A stretch of DNA of 64,000 nucleotides from Candidatus Limicola stercorigallinarum (GTDB lineage: Bacteria > Actinomycetota > Coriobacteriia > Coriobacteriales > Coriobacteriaceae): NCBI GenBank assembly GCA_018711625.1, contig DVID01000009.1:1-64000 (forward strand). The letters are read 5' to 3'. Shown here piece after piece: positions 1 through 9,742 of the stretch (position 1 is its first letter; each line of letters begins with the position of its first letter). The notes under the pieces were generated by a model, which was not told where the DNA came from, did no database searches, and saw nothing but the letters and a program-made list of their open reading frames with translations. A program made the position numbers and the translations under genes.

Positions 1-1
1 C

Positions 2-637
2 CTGTATCTCGATAAGCCCGAGATCAACGAGTGGCACGGCAAATTTATTTCTGAGGAGCTCGTAGAGGTCACCCGTCGTCTGTTCCCACTTTCGCGCAAG
101 CGCGAAGACACCGCGCTAGCGGGCATCTCCATTGGCGCCTACACCGCGCTCATCAATGGGTTGCTGCGGCCCGACCGCTTTGGCTCGATTATCGCGCTCT
201 CGGGCGCATTCATGCGCGACCGCGTGCTTGAGGCTGCGGGCTCGCGCAGCCAGCGCAAGCGCCGCTATTATGAGCGCTTCTTTGGCGATCTTGACACGGT
301 GATGGGCTCTGAGAAGGACTACTTGGAGCTAGCCTGCCGCTTTATCAACGACCCCACGCTGCCCAAGCCCAAGTTCTACGGCGCCTGTGGCAAGTCCGAC
401 AACCTCTGCGATGCCAATCGCGAACTTGTGGGGCTGCTGAAAAACGCCGGCTTTGACGTGACCTACTGGGAGCCCGAGATTGGTGGACACGAGTGGCCGT
501 TCTGGAACGCCTGGATCGACTGCGCGCTTGACTGGTTCGCCCCGGGCGAGCTCAAGCCCTCAACCGCCCAGACGGACTACACCGAGCTCACAAGCCTGCG
601 CCCAGCCGACAAACCCATCCCCATGAATCAAGGCTAG
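2..637 (+). CDS. Esterase family protein (alpha/beta hydrolase, esterase D/tributyrin esterase-like), 5' truncated by window edge
   Basis: The frame of ORF 161..637 stays open to the window start; translation includes GISIGAYTAL (GxSxG nucleophile elbow) and a C-terminal GGHEWPFW His motif. Confidence 0.8.
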   Translation: MYLDKPEINEWHGKFISEELVEVTRRLFPLSRKREDTALAGISIGAYTALINGLLRPDRFGSIIALSGAFMRDRVLEAAGSRSQRKRRYYERFFGDLDTVMGSEKDYLELACRFINDPTLPKPKFYGACGKSDNLCDANRELVGLLKNAGFDVTYWEPEIGGHEWPFWNAWIDCALDWFAPGELKPSTAQTDYTELTSLRPADKPIPMNQG

Positions 638-792
638 CGGAGGCCGCCCCCCCTAACACGGAGACGGCCTCCTGTCGTGCCCGAGATCGCCGCGAAGCGA
701 GGCGGCATAGGCCTTCGCGCCATGCCGCCGAAGCTGCATGGGTCAAACGGAACACGTCCCCAAATGACCCATTCAACCAGGGTCAGAAAACC

Positions 793-2685
793 CTAAGCGA
801 ACTGCGCGTTGTACAGATCCGCATAGGCCCCGCCGGCAGCCAGCAGCTCCTCATGCGTACCCTGCTCGATGATGGTGCCGTGATCCATCACCAGGATGAG
901 GTCCGAGTCAACAATCGTCGAAAGTCGGTGTGCAATCACGAAGCTCGTACGACCCTGGGTAAGGCGCTCCATCGCCGTCACGATGGCCTGCTCGGTGCGG
1001 GTGTCTACGCTTGAAGTCGCCTCGTCCAAGATGAGGATCGCTGGGTTCGCCAGAAGCACTCGCGCGATGGTGAGGAGCTGCCGCTGCCCCTGGCTGATGT
1101 TCTCGGCGTCGTTTGCAAGCAGCGTCTCGTAGCCATGCGGCATGGTCCGCACAAAGAAGTCCACCTGCGCGGTCTTTGCGGCCTGCACAATCTCCTCTTG
1201 CGAAGCCCCATCGCAACCATAGGCGATGTTTTGCGCAATGGTGCCTTCACGCAACCACGCATCCTGAAGCACCATGCCAAAGTTACGACGCAGGTCGGCA
1301 CGGGTCATGGCATGCGTGTCCACGCCGTCAAGCGTAATGCGACCACCGTCAATCTCATAGAAGCGCATAAGCAGGTTGATGAGGGTGGTTTTGCCCGCAC
1401 CCGTGGCGCCCACGATGGCCACCTTCTGGCCCGGCTCCGCCACAAAGCTCACGTCCTTCATGAGGGGACGCTCGGGATCATAGCCAAAGCGCACGTGCTC
1501 AAAGGCAATGCGACCGCGCACCGGTTGCGCCGGAAGCGCAGGCGTGACCGGGTCGGGCTCAATCTCGGGCTCGTCGAGGATACCAAACACGCGTTCAACA
1601 GCCGCCAGTGCGCTTTGCAGCTGGTTCATGGTGAGCGAAAACTGCGTGAGCGGCTCCGACGCGGTGTTCACATACTGGAAGAAGGCCTGCAGCGTACCGA
1701 TGGTGAGCTTGCCCTGCATGAGGAAGCCCGTGCCCAGAAGTGCAAGCACCACCTGCGAGAAGCGCACGAGGCAACGCACCATGGGCGCCACCACGTTGGT
1801 CACGAAGTCGGTGATGCGCATGGTATCGGCCAGATGCTGCGTAGCCTCGTGGATACGAGCCGAGCTAGCCTCCTCCTGGTTGAACGCCTTGATAACAATG
1901 CGACCGGAGTATGCCTCCTCCACATGCCCCGTGAGCACGCCCACGGCACGCTGCTGCTCGGCGGCCAGCACGAGCGTCTTTTTGGCAACGATGCGCGTCA
2001 TGAGCACCGCAGCTGCCGCAAACAGCAAAAACACCACGGTAAGCACCACGTTGTAGCGCGTCATCATGATGATGGCACCCACCACCGAGCCCACAGCGAT
2101 CAGCATCGAGAGCAGGCCGCGCTGCAGTACCTCCGAAACCTTGTCGAGGTCGTTGGTGGCGCGGCTCATCACATCGCCGGGCTTGTGCGCGTCGTAGAAC
2201 TTGAGCGGCAAGCGGTTGAGCTTCTCGGCCAAGAGATGACGCAGCTTGAGGTTGAGGCGCTCGGCAAAGCTCGCCATCGTGAAGTTCTGGATGGTGTAGA
2301 ACGCCCAGGCCACCGTCCAGATACCCACGTAGGTGAGAATCTCACGGCCGCCCGTGTCCCAGCCGATGACAAAGGGCTTGCCCGCAGCGAAGGCCTCTTG
2401 GATGTTGTGCCACAGGAGGTCGATTACATGTGCGCTGTACGCGGGGGCAGCAATATGCGCCACGGTATAGCACACGATGCATACGAGCACCACAGCGAAG
2501 CGCCAATGCTCGGAGCGCGACACATCCCAGATGCGACGCACCACGGCACCGGCATCGCGCGGCACCTCAAGTTCTTGCTCGGCCTCAGGCTCGGGTGCGC
2601 CAGAGGGCGCGGGCTCGGTGGGATCAGCGATGCGATGCGTCGCACGCTCGTCGCGAGTCTCCTCGGTAATAGATGCCTTTGCCAT
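793..2685 (-). CDS. ABC transporter, fused permease/ATP-binding protein (canonical Walker B LDEATSSVD and H-loop IAHRLSTI)
   Basis: 630 aa; Walker A GATGAGKTT, signature SQGQRQ, Walker B LILDEA. Confidence 0.95.
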   Translation of the reverse strand: MAKASITEETRDERATHRIADPTEPAPSGAPEPEAEQELEVPRDAGAVVRRIWDVSRSEHWRFAVVLVCIVCYTVAHIAAPAYSAHVIDLLWHNIQEAFAAGKPFVIGWDTGGREILTYVGIWTVAWAFYTIQNFTMASFAERLNLKLRHLLAEKLNRLPLKFYDAHKPGDVMSRATNDLDKVSEVLQRGLLSMLIAVGSVVGAIIMMTRYNVVLTVVFLLFAAAAVLMTRIVAKKTLVLAAEQQRAVGVLTGHVEEAYSGRIVIKAFNQEEASSARIHEATQHLADTMRITDFVTNVVAPMVRCLVRFSQVVLALLGTGFLMQGKLTIGTLQAFFQYVNTASEPLTQFSLTMNQLQSALAAVERVFGILDEPEIEPDPVTPALPAQPVRGRIAFEHVRFGYDPERPLMKDVSFVAEPGQKVAIVGATGAGKTTLINLLMRFYEIDGGRITLDGVDTHAMTRADLRRNFGMVLQDAWLREGTIAQNIAYGCDGASQEEIVQAAKTAQVDFFVRTMPHGYETLLANDAENISQGQRQLLTIARVLLANPAILILDEATSSVDTRTEQAIVTAMERLTQGRTSFVIAHRLSTIVDSDLILVMDHGTIIEQGTHEELLAAGGAYADLYNAQFA

Positions 2686-2686
2686 G

Positions 2687-4594
2687 CTACTCGCCTCCCT
2701 TCATGCTGTCCTCTTCATGGGCGGGCACCTCGGGCGCCGCCGCTGTCTCCGGCGCCGCGCTCTCCGCAGGCGCAGGCGCCATGAGCGCTTCAAGCTCCTC
2801 GGCACGCAGCTGCGAGCGGGCAATCTCCTGGTAAGCCGTGCAGGTGCGCATGAGCTCCTCGTGCGTACCCAGGCCCTGAATGCAACCATCTTTGAGCACC
2901 ACAATCTGGTCGGCGTTCAGGATGGTGTTGATGCGCTGCGCGATGATGAGCACCGCCGCATGCGCCACCTCGTGAGCGAGCGCATGGCGAAGCGCCGCAT
3001 CGGTCTTAAAGTCGAGTGCCGAGAACGAATCGTCAAAAATGTAGAGGTCTGCGGGCTTTACGAGCGCGCGAGCAATCGAGAGGCGCTGTCGCTGGCCGCC
3101 CGAGAAGTTGGTGCCACCCTGCGCCACACGGCTCATAAGGCCGTCGGGCAGCTCGCGCACAAACCCCGACTGCGCCACGTCGAGCGCATGCCAGAGCTCC
3201 TCGTCGGTGGCGTCAGGCTTGCCATAGCGCAGGTTGTCGGCGATGGTCCCCGAGAAGAGCCATGCTTTTTGCGGCACGTAGGATATGTGCTCGCGAAGTG
3301 CTTCCTGCGTAAGGTCGCGCACATTGGTGCCGCAGAGCCGCACACTGCCGTCGGTGACATCATGGAAGCGCAAAAGGAGTTTCGCGATGGTGGACTTGCC
3401 CGAGCCCGTGGGACCAATGATGGCGGTTGTGGTGCCGCGCCGGCAGAGGAAGTTGATGTGGTGGAGGGTGTCCTCGTCAGCATCCGCAAACCGGAAGGAC
3501 GCATTGCCGAAGTGAGCCACAACGTCACCGCGAGCAGGGGCCGCAGCTGCAGGGGCCGGGACAGTCGCATCACCCGCATGCTCGCTATCGGCGTGTGCCG
3601 AGACGTTCCCCTGCGCCACTGCAAGGGTACCCTGCGTGCCGTCAACGATGGACGGCTCGCGGTCAATCACCTCGCGGCAGCGCTCCAAGCACACGAGCGC
3701 ACGCGGCAGCATGAGCGCGCTGATCTGCGCCATCATGATGAAGAAGAGGATGAGCATCGCGTACTCGATGCACGCCGAGATCGAAGCGATCTGCATCGCG
3801 TGCGCACCCACACGATTACCACCAAGCCACACCACGGCAACCTCGGCGATGTTCATGATGAAAAACGTCGAGCAATCGAAGGTGGCAAAGATCCAGTTCA
3901 CGCGAATGGCGTTTGAGGCATACTCGCTGAACGCCTCCTCAAGGCTCTTGCGCTCCACCTCTTCCTTGCCAAACGCACGGATCACGCGCACGCCCGTGAT
4001 GCTCTCACGCAGGCGCACGTTCATGCGGTCGATGAAGCGCTGCAGCTTTTGAAAGATCACCGCGGCCTTCTTCACGCTCACGATGGCGATGGCGGCAACC
4101 GCGAGAATGAAGCCCATGAGCAAAAGACCCATCTGCACATCGATCATGCATGCCATGATGATGCCAATCACCGCGGCGAAGGGCACCGGAAGCATCATCT
4201 GGATGGTCATGGTAATGGCCTGCTGAATAACGTTCACATCGCCCAAGGTGCGGGTGATCATGGAGCCCGTGCCAAACTGCTCGAAGTCACCGCCCGAGAA
4301 CGCCAGCGATGCGTCGTAGACGGCGTTGCGGATATCGCGACCCACCTTGGTGGCGAGGTCGGCGCAGAAGTAATTGCATACAAAGGCGCCAGCGCCCGAT
4401 ACAAACGCCGCAACAAGCATGACGCCTGCCTGCGAGAGGATGTAGTCAAAGTCGCGCGACGAGACGCCGATGTTGATCATGTTAGCCAGGATGGTGGGAA
4501 CAAGCAGCACGCCCACCAGATTGATCGCGAGCGAGACAAGCACGATGCCAGTTTGCAAACGATACGGCTTGAGGAAGCGCAGAAGCGTTCTCAT
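2687..4594 (-). CDS. ABC transporter, fused permease/ATP-binding protein (degenerate partner: Walker B IFDDS, H-loop IIAQRI)
   Basis: 635 aa; Walker A GPTGSGKST, signature SGGQRQ; adjacent to the partner ABC gene. Confidence 0.95.
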   Translation of the reverse strand: MRTLLRFLKPYRLQTGIVLVSLAINLVGVLLVPTILANMINIGVSSRDFDYILSQAGVMLVAAFVSGAGAFVCNYFCADLATKVGRDIRNAVYDASLAFSGGDFEQFGTGSMITRTLGDVNVIQQAITMTIQMMLPVPFAAVIGIIMACMIDVQMGLLLMGFILAVAAIAIVSVKKAAVIFQKLQRFIDRMNVRLRESITGVRVIRAFGKEEVERKSLEEAFSEYASNAIRVNWIFATFDCSTFFIMNIAEVAVVWLGGNRVGAHAMQIASISACIEYAMLILFFIMMAQISALMLPRALVCLERCREVIDREPSIVDGTQGTLAVAQGNVSAHADSEHAGDATVPAPAAAAPARGDVVAHFGNASFRFADADEDTLHHINFLCRRGTTTAIIGPTGSGKSTIAKLLLRFHDVTDGSVRLCGTNVRDLTQEALREHISYVPQKAWLFSGTIADNLRYGKPDATDEELWHALDVAQSGFVRELPDGLMSRVAQGGTNFSGGQRQRLSIARALVKPADLYIFDDSFSALDFKTDAALRHALAHEVAHAAVLIIAQRINTILNADQIVVLKDGCIQGLGTHEELMRTCTAYQEIARSQLRAEELEALMAPAPAESAAPETAAAPEVPAHEEDSMKGGE

Positions 4595-4747
4595 ATAATC
4601 CGATCTCCTTTACATCGCGTTAGGGCAAAAGGTCAGATGGGGCAGCGGGATATGCGTAGCCCGGGCCTGACGCACAGCGCTGCGGGAGCTGCAACATGCG
4701 CGAACCGGTGGCAACCGCACCACCGCAACCGTGCGGGCAGACACGCG

Positions 4748-5314
4748 CTACGGCACCGATGCGCAGCCGGGACGCTCCGGCCACAAGCTCTCAGCCGCGT
4801 GCAAGGCCGCTTCGCTGCCAGCCGGGGGCACCTCGCTTAAGCTCGCAGCTGCCGCACCAATCTCGGCATCGAGCGCATCCACATAGTGACGCACGAGCCG
4901 TACGAGCTCACGACGCTCTTCGGGCGCAAGCGTGGCAAACGCACGGTGCTCTGCGTCAATAGCCGGCACAATGCGCGCCGCCGAGAAAACACGTCCCGCG
5001 TCGGTGAGGGCAGCCATCTTGTTCTTGCGGCTCCCCTCCATGTAGTCGAGCGTCACCAGACCACGCGCCTCAAGCGTTTTGAGCGCCGAGTTGACCGTCT
5101 GCTTGCTGTACGACCACGTGGTGGTGAGGGTGCCCACCGGAAGCTCGCCGCCCGCGTGCTCCAGCGCGTAAAGCATCCAGTAGGCGCAATCAGAGATGCC
5201 GCAGCCATGGGCGAAGGTGTGATAGAGCTTGTCAATCTCGTTGTAGAGATAATCAAGCTCCTCGGGCGAGGGGTCGCTCACCCTCATGCCATGCGCCGCG
5301 TCATCATGCTCCAT
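4748..5314 (-). CDS. MarR family transcriptional regulator
   Basis: wHTH translation TLTTTWSYSKQTVNSALKTLEARGLVTL; upstream of the ABC exporter genes; start chosen at MEHDDAAHG (ORF extends to 5377). Confidence 0.8.
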   Translation of the reverse strand: MEHDDAAHGMRVSDPSPEELDYLYNEIDKLYHTFAHGCGISDCAYWMLYALEHAGGELPVGTLTTTWSYSKQTVNSALKTLEARGLVTLDYMEGSRKNKMAALTDAGRVFSAARIVPAIDAEHRAFATLAPEERRELVRLVRHYVDALDAEIGAAAASLSEVPPAGSEAALHAAESLWPERPGCASVP

Positions 5315-5449
5315 AGTGCTCCTTGCCGCCAGGGCCGCCTCGTGTCTGCATGCCTCTATCGTTGCAGGTAGAGGCATCGGTCAGCATCGTAGTCCGATTT
5401 CGGATTATAGTCAACAAGGAAAAATACCGCGGTGCCGGTGCGAGACAGA

Positions 5450-5486
5450 AAGGCCGCCGGCGTTCGGGGGAAACGCCGGCGGCCTT
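5450..5486 (-). terminator. Rho-independent terminator downstream of the small gene at 5532..5834
   Basis: Perfect stem AAGGCCGCCGGCGTT / AACGCCGGCGGCCTT; minus strand continues into TTTC. Confidence 0.75.
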
Positions 5487-5531
5487 AAGGAGAAACCGGT
5501 TGCAGCTACCCTGCAACCTGGAGCCTGTGTA

Positions 5532-5834
5532 TTACTCCCAGCCCTCTTGGTTCGACTCGTAGAACTTCGCGTCGTGGAACAGGTCGTGGATGCTCTTGCC
5601 CTCGCGCCACGGCAACTCAATGAGCTCGGGCATCGTAGTAACCAGTTCGGAGCAATCAGAGAAACGACCCTTGTCGTTCAGCTTGTCGCAATCCTGCACA
5701 CGCCAATAGCCGTCGGTATGGGTGATGTAGTAATGATTCTCATCAACATCCATGAAGACGCGCGTCTTGGAGCGCAGGTATGCCAGGAATCCTTCGAAAT
5801 CGAAGTCCAGAGCCTCCTCGGTTTTGAGTCCCAT
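5532..5834 (-). CDS. Small conserved hypothetical protein (MGLKTEEALDFDFEGFLAYLRSK...)
   Basis: About 100 aa with RBS-like aggaggt upstream of the chosen start and a strong downstream terminator. Confidence 0.65.
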   Translation of the reverse strand: MGLKTEEALDFDFEGFLAYLRSKTRVFMDVDENHYYITHTDGYWRVQDCDKLNDKGRFSDCSELVTTMPELIELPWREGKSIHDLFHDAKFYESNQEGWE

Positions 5835-6064
5835 GATTACCTCCTTGCGTAAGGGCGCCCCTGCCGTGGCGCCGGTGGTCACTACCAGATAGTTTTAGTA
5901 AACCCGGCTATGCGCGGCGCTATACCGCCATTTAGGTAGACGGCACGGCTGGCGGGGTGGGCGGAGATGTCTACACCAGCTTTGTGAATAAAACAGGCGG
6001 ACAGATGAGGACGGGGTCGTTTCACCCTGTCGTGGCTCCGCACCCGGAAGGTGCCAGAACGGCC

Positions 6065-6178
6065 GCGCAGGATATCTGTGTTGCGCTGCACATTGGTAGA
6101 ATCGAGCGCGTTCATGGGCTCGTCGAGAAGGAGACATGCGGCATCTGTGGCATAAGCTATCGCGAGCGTGAGCCAAAG
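6065..6178 (-). pseudogene. Remnant of an ABC transporter ATPase (Walker B/D-loop fragment)
   Basis: Minus-strand translation LWLTLAIAYATDAACLLLDEPMNALDSTNVQRNTDILR resembles Walker B and D-loop of an ABC ATPase; no Walker A or start. Confidence 0.6.
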
Positions 6179-7197
6179 GCCTTCATGAGGATGCTCACAA
6201 TGCCGCAGAGCAGACCGCCTACAGGCCAAGCCACCCAAAACCACATGGCAGAAGTGCCCTCAGGCTCAAAGGCATCTGGGTTGGGTGAGGTGAGCACCGG
6301 AGCGAAGAGCAACCCCAGGCCTATGATGGTGGCCAGAATCATGATGGTGCCGCATACCGCACCAATTTTTTCGTTCTCCTTCTTTGTGGCAAGCAGTACC
6401 TCGCGACGCGCTTCGTCCAGCTGGGCGTTTGCAATCTCCTCGGCCTCTAGGTCCTCACCCACGCTGCGGTTGTACTCATCCACATTGGTGCGGCCGAGAA
6501 GCATGCCGTAGTGCACGATATTCCAAACACCCAGCGCGATGAAGAACATTAGGAAGAAAAGCGCGATGTTCTCGAGCGAGCGATCCTCGCCAAGCACCAA
6601 GAGGAAACCGATGCCCACGAAAATGAGCGCGATACCGGCGATGAGACCTGTTGAGAACGCTTTGCGCGCACGAGTGCGGTCGTCTTCGGTGTAAAAATCC
6701 TCGATATAGGGATGCGCCCGCTGAAAGGCCGCATGCTCCATGCCCGCGGGCACAAGGAACACAAGGCCCACGAGGATACCTGCGAGAACAATGAGCACAA
6801 AGAGACCATCGCGGGCACCCACGGGCATAAGGTCGGCCGCGCCCTCAAAGAAGAGTCCGATGGCGATACCCACGAGAATAGCCGCAACCCCCGTGGGCAC
6901 CTTCCACGCGAGCATGCGCTGGTGCTCGTCGTAGCCGCAAACGTCGGTCGGCGGGCCGGCCGGGACGGTCACCGTGGCAGGCTCGGGTGCGCGGCCGGTA
7001 AGGTCACCTTGGACCAGGTCGTCGAGCGAGCATTCGAAGATTTGGCAGAGCTTGAGAAGCTTGTCCATCTCGGGATAGCTCTTCTCGGCCTCCCACTTGG
7101 TCACGCTCTGGCGGGAAACGCCGAGCAGCATGGCGAGCTGCTCTTGGGTCATATTGCGCGTTGAGCGCAGGTGCTGAAGGTTATCGCGGAAGCTCAT
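6157..7197 (-). CDS. XRE-type helix-turn-helix transcriptional regulator with C-terminal transmembrane domain
   Basis: N-terminal HTH LRSTRNMTQEQLAMLLGVSRQSVTKWEAEKSYPEMDKLLKLCQIF; several hydrophobic TM stretches. Confidence 0.85.
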   Translation of the reverse strand: MSFRDNLQHLRSTRNMTQEQLAMLLGVSRQSVTKWEAEKSYPEMDKLLKLCQIFECSLDDLVQGDLTGRAPEPATVTVPAGPPTDVCGYDEHQRMLAWKVPTGVAAILVGIAIGLFFEGAADLMPVGARDGLFVLIVLAGILVGLVFLVPAGMEHAAFQRAHPYIEDFYTEDDRTRARKAFSTGLIAGIALIFVGIGFLLVLGEDRSLENIALFFLMFFIALGVWNIVHYGMLLGRTNVDEYNRSVGEDLEAEEIANAQLDEARREVLLATKKENEKIGAVCGTIMILATIIGLGLLFAPVLTSPNPDAFEPEGTSAMWFWVAWPVGGLLCGIVSILMKAFGSRSR

Positions 7198-7573
7198 GGC
7201 GGGCCTTTCGGTTGATGGGGCGCGGCCGACGGCAGCCTCACCCCTGCTCGCCAGTATACGGTTTTGAGCAAAGGTCGGGCTCGCCGCGGACCACACCGGT
7301 GGTTCTTGTGCGCCGGCACCTTGTACGATACGGGCGCTTCAAGGTGCACACCACCAACTACAGGGCTGCATTTTACCACTCTTCCCGGCAACTTCCAGGC
7401 GCCCCACGGTTGCCTTCCGCAGGTAAATGGGGCAATTTGGGATGCATCCGGGACAGGTATGGAAATCCAACCTCTTAGGCATCCGAAACGTCGCATGAGC
7501 ATACGGTCGCCGCCAGAATCACGCAGCCGCCGTAACAGCACGCCGCTCCCGGTCGGTGCCTGGGGAAGCCAGG

Positions 7574-8626
7574 TTACCAGATACCAAGTACGTGTTGCAT
7601 CCCTAATGACACAAGGGCAATCCCCACCCAGCACACGAAGCCCATGAGGATGGGCTTGCCGCCGGTGCGCAGAAGCTTCACCACATCAGTGTTGAAGCCG
7701 ATGGCGGCCATCGCCATGATGATGAAAAACTTGCTGAGCTCTTTGATGGGTGCCGTCACCGCGGCAGGCAGGGCAAACACCGTAGTCACTACACTTGCCA
7801 GTACGAAGAAAACAATGAAGAACGGGAAGATGCGCTTGAGATCGAACGTGCCCGCCACAGCGCTGTCGCCCTCACCCGCGGCAGCCGCACGCTTGGCCTG
7901 GCGCATCTGCCATACGGCGAGCGCGAGCGTGATGGGAATGATGGCAAGGGTGCGCGTAAGTTTGACGATGGTTGCAGCGTCGAGCGTGTTGGCGCCCGGG
8001 TGCATGCCGTCCCAGGCGGCCGCAGCCGCCGTCACCGACGACGTGTCGTTCACCGCAGTGCCTGCAAAGAGACCAAAGCCCTCGTTGGTAAGACCAAGTG
8101 CCATCCCGAGCGCCGGGAACACAAGCGCCGCGATGATGTTGAACAGGAAGATCACGCTGATGCCCTGGGTAATCTCCTCATCGTCGGCATCGATGACAGG
8201 CGCCGTAGCCGCGATGGCCGATCCGCCGCAGATGGAAGAGCCCACGCCCACGAGCGTAGCGATCTTGCCCGGAATCTTGAGTGCGCGGCTCAGCACGAAA
8301 GCCAGCACGAGCGAAGTGGCAATCGTAGAGACGATAATCGGCAGAGACGTGGCTCCCACCTGGGCAATCTGGCCCAGGTTAAGCCCAAAACCCAGAAGGA
8401 TGACAGCGTACTGCAGCACCTTTTTACTCGTATATTTCACGCCAGCATCAAGGCTCGCAGTAGAGCGCCCACGCAACACCAGGGCGAGCACCATACCAAT
8501 GAGGATGGCAAACACCGGGCCGCCCACAACCTCAAACTGTTTACCTAAAAGCCATGCGGGCAGAGCAATGCCCAGGCACAATGCCACACCGCGCCACAAT
8601 GTCGAGGGGTTCTTGATCAAATCCAT
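7574..8626 (-). CDS. yeiH: YeiH family putative sulfate exporter (UPF0324)
   Basis: 350 aa polytopic protein; [17 protein letters not shown] and [13 protein letters not shown] family motifs; divergent from a LysR gene. Confidence 0.85.
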   Translation of the reverse strand: MDLIKNPSTLWRGVALCLGIALPAWLLGKQFEVVGGPVFAILIGMVLALVLRGRSTASLDAGVKYTSKKVLQYAVILLGFGLNLGQIAQVGATSLPIIVSTIATSLVLAFVLSRALKIPGKIATLVGVGSSICGGSAIAATAPVIDADDEEITQGISVIFLFNIIAALVFPALGMALGLTNEGFGLFAGTAVNDTSSVTAAAAAWDGMHPGANTLDAATIVKLTRTLAIIPITLALAVWQMRQAKRAAAAGEGDSAVAGTFDLKRIFPFFIVFFVLASVVTTVFALPAAVTAPIKELSKFFIIMAMAAIGFNTDVVKLLRTGGKPILMGFVCWVGIALVSLGMQHVLGIW

Positions 8627-8763
8627 GCGAGCCTCCGATATCGTTGATTGCGCCGAGCGTACTCGGCGGTACTTGTGCTCGATGGTAGATAAACCTCTTA
8701 TTACGAATTCACACGTATTGCTTATACTGTAATCACGATTTGTTATGTGAGAGGGATTGCATC

Positions 8764-9684
8764 ATGCTCGACCATCGCGTTGCCACCTTCTTGGCCGTTT
8801 ATCGACGTCGCAGTTTCACCCAGGCAGGGCGCGAACTTAATCTCACCCAGCCCGCTGTATCTCAGCACATCCGTCAGGTTGAGGCGCACTACGGCTGCCG
8901 CCTCTTTTGCAAAGGCGGGCGCAGCGTAACGCCCACGCCCGCTGCCGACCTGCTTTTTCAGGCGCTCAACACCGCGCAAAATGACGAAACACGCCTCATG
9001 GCCGAGATTAAGGAGCTAGAACGTACCGACGCCGCGTCAGCCACTAGTGGCCGGAAGCTCGTATTTGGCTGCACGCGCACCGTGGGCGACGCCGTCGTCC
9101 CTCCCCTCATCGCCCAGCACGCCGCGGCGCACCCCGATGACCGCATCACCATGCGTATCGACAACACGGCATGCCTGGTGCAGCTGCTCGATGAGGGAAC
9201 AATTGACTTTGCGCTGGTGGAAGGCTCCTTTGATCGCAAGCGCTTTGATGCGGAGCTGCTCTCGCACGAGGAGTACATCGCAGTTGCCGCACCTGCCGTC
9301 GCAGCCACCTTGCCCCCAAGCGAACAGCGCACCCTCACCGACCTTCTTGCCTGCCGGCTTGTGCTGCGCGAGGCGGGCTCGGGCACGCGTGAGATTCTCG
9401 AACGCCTTTTAGCGGCGCACGATCGCACAGTTGCCGATTTTGCCGGCACCATTGAACTCGGAGGTATGCCAGCCATTGTAGAAGCCGCTGCTGCCGGATG
9501 CGGCGTTGCCTTTCTCTACCAGGTAGCCGCCAAGGGCGCACTTGTCTCAGGAGCTCTGGTAGACGTAACGCCCATCGACTGCCATCTTACGCACGACTTC
9601 TGCCTCATCTGGCAGCATGGCAGCCGCTATGCCCCGCGGTGGCGCGCGCTCGCCCACAGCTGGAGAAGCGCTCGCAACAGCTAA
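8764..9684 (+). CDS. LysR family transcriptional regulator
   Basis: N-terminal HTH MLDHRVATFLAVYRRRSFTQAGRELNLTQPAVSQHIRQVE. Confidence 0.92.
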   Translation: MLDHRVATFLAVYRRRSFTQAGRELNLTQPAVSQHIRQVEAHYGCRLFCKGGRSVTPTPAADLLFQALNTAQNDETRLMAEIKELERTDAASATSGRKLVFGCTRTVGDAVVPPLIAQHAAAHPDDRITMRIDNTACLVQLLDEGTIDFALVEGSFDRKRFDAELLSHEEYIAVAAPAVAATLPPSEQRTLTDLLACRLVLREAGSGTREILERLLAAHDRTVADFAGTIELGGMPAIVEAAAAGCGVAFLYQVAAKGALVSGALVDVTPIDCHLTHDFCLIWQHGSRYAPRWRALAHSWRSARNS

Positions 9685-9742
9685 GGGGAGGCGTGCAAAA
9701 CAGACAACCCACGGGAAAAGGAGCCTTGCTGCTCCCGACGCC

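Noticed and set aside
639-672. GGAGGCCG/CGGCCTCC hairpin after the esterase gene
   Set aside because: Could be a terminator but has a long loop and no T-tract; not strong enough to call.
1135-2784. 549-aa plus-strand ORF
   Set aside because: Antisense shadow of an ABC exporter gene.
7317-7346. CACCTTG/CAAGGTG inverted repeat upstream of the XRE gene
   Set aside because: Short arms with 16-nt loop and no other support; could be chance in GC-rich spacer.
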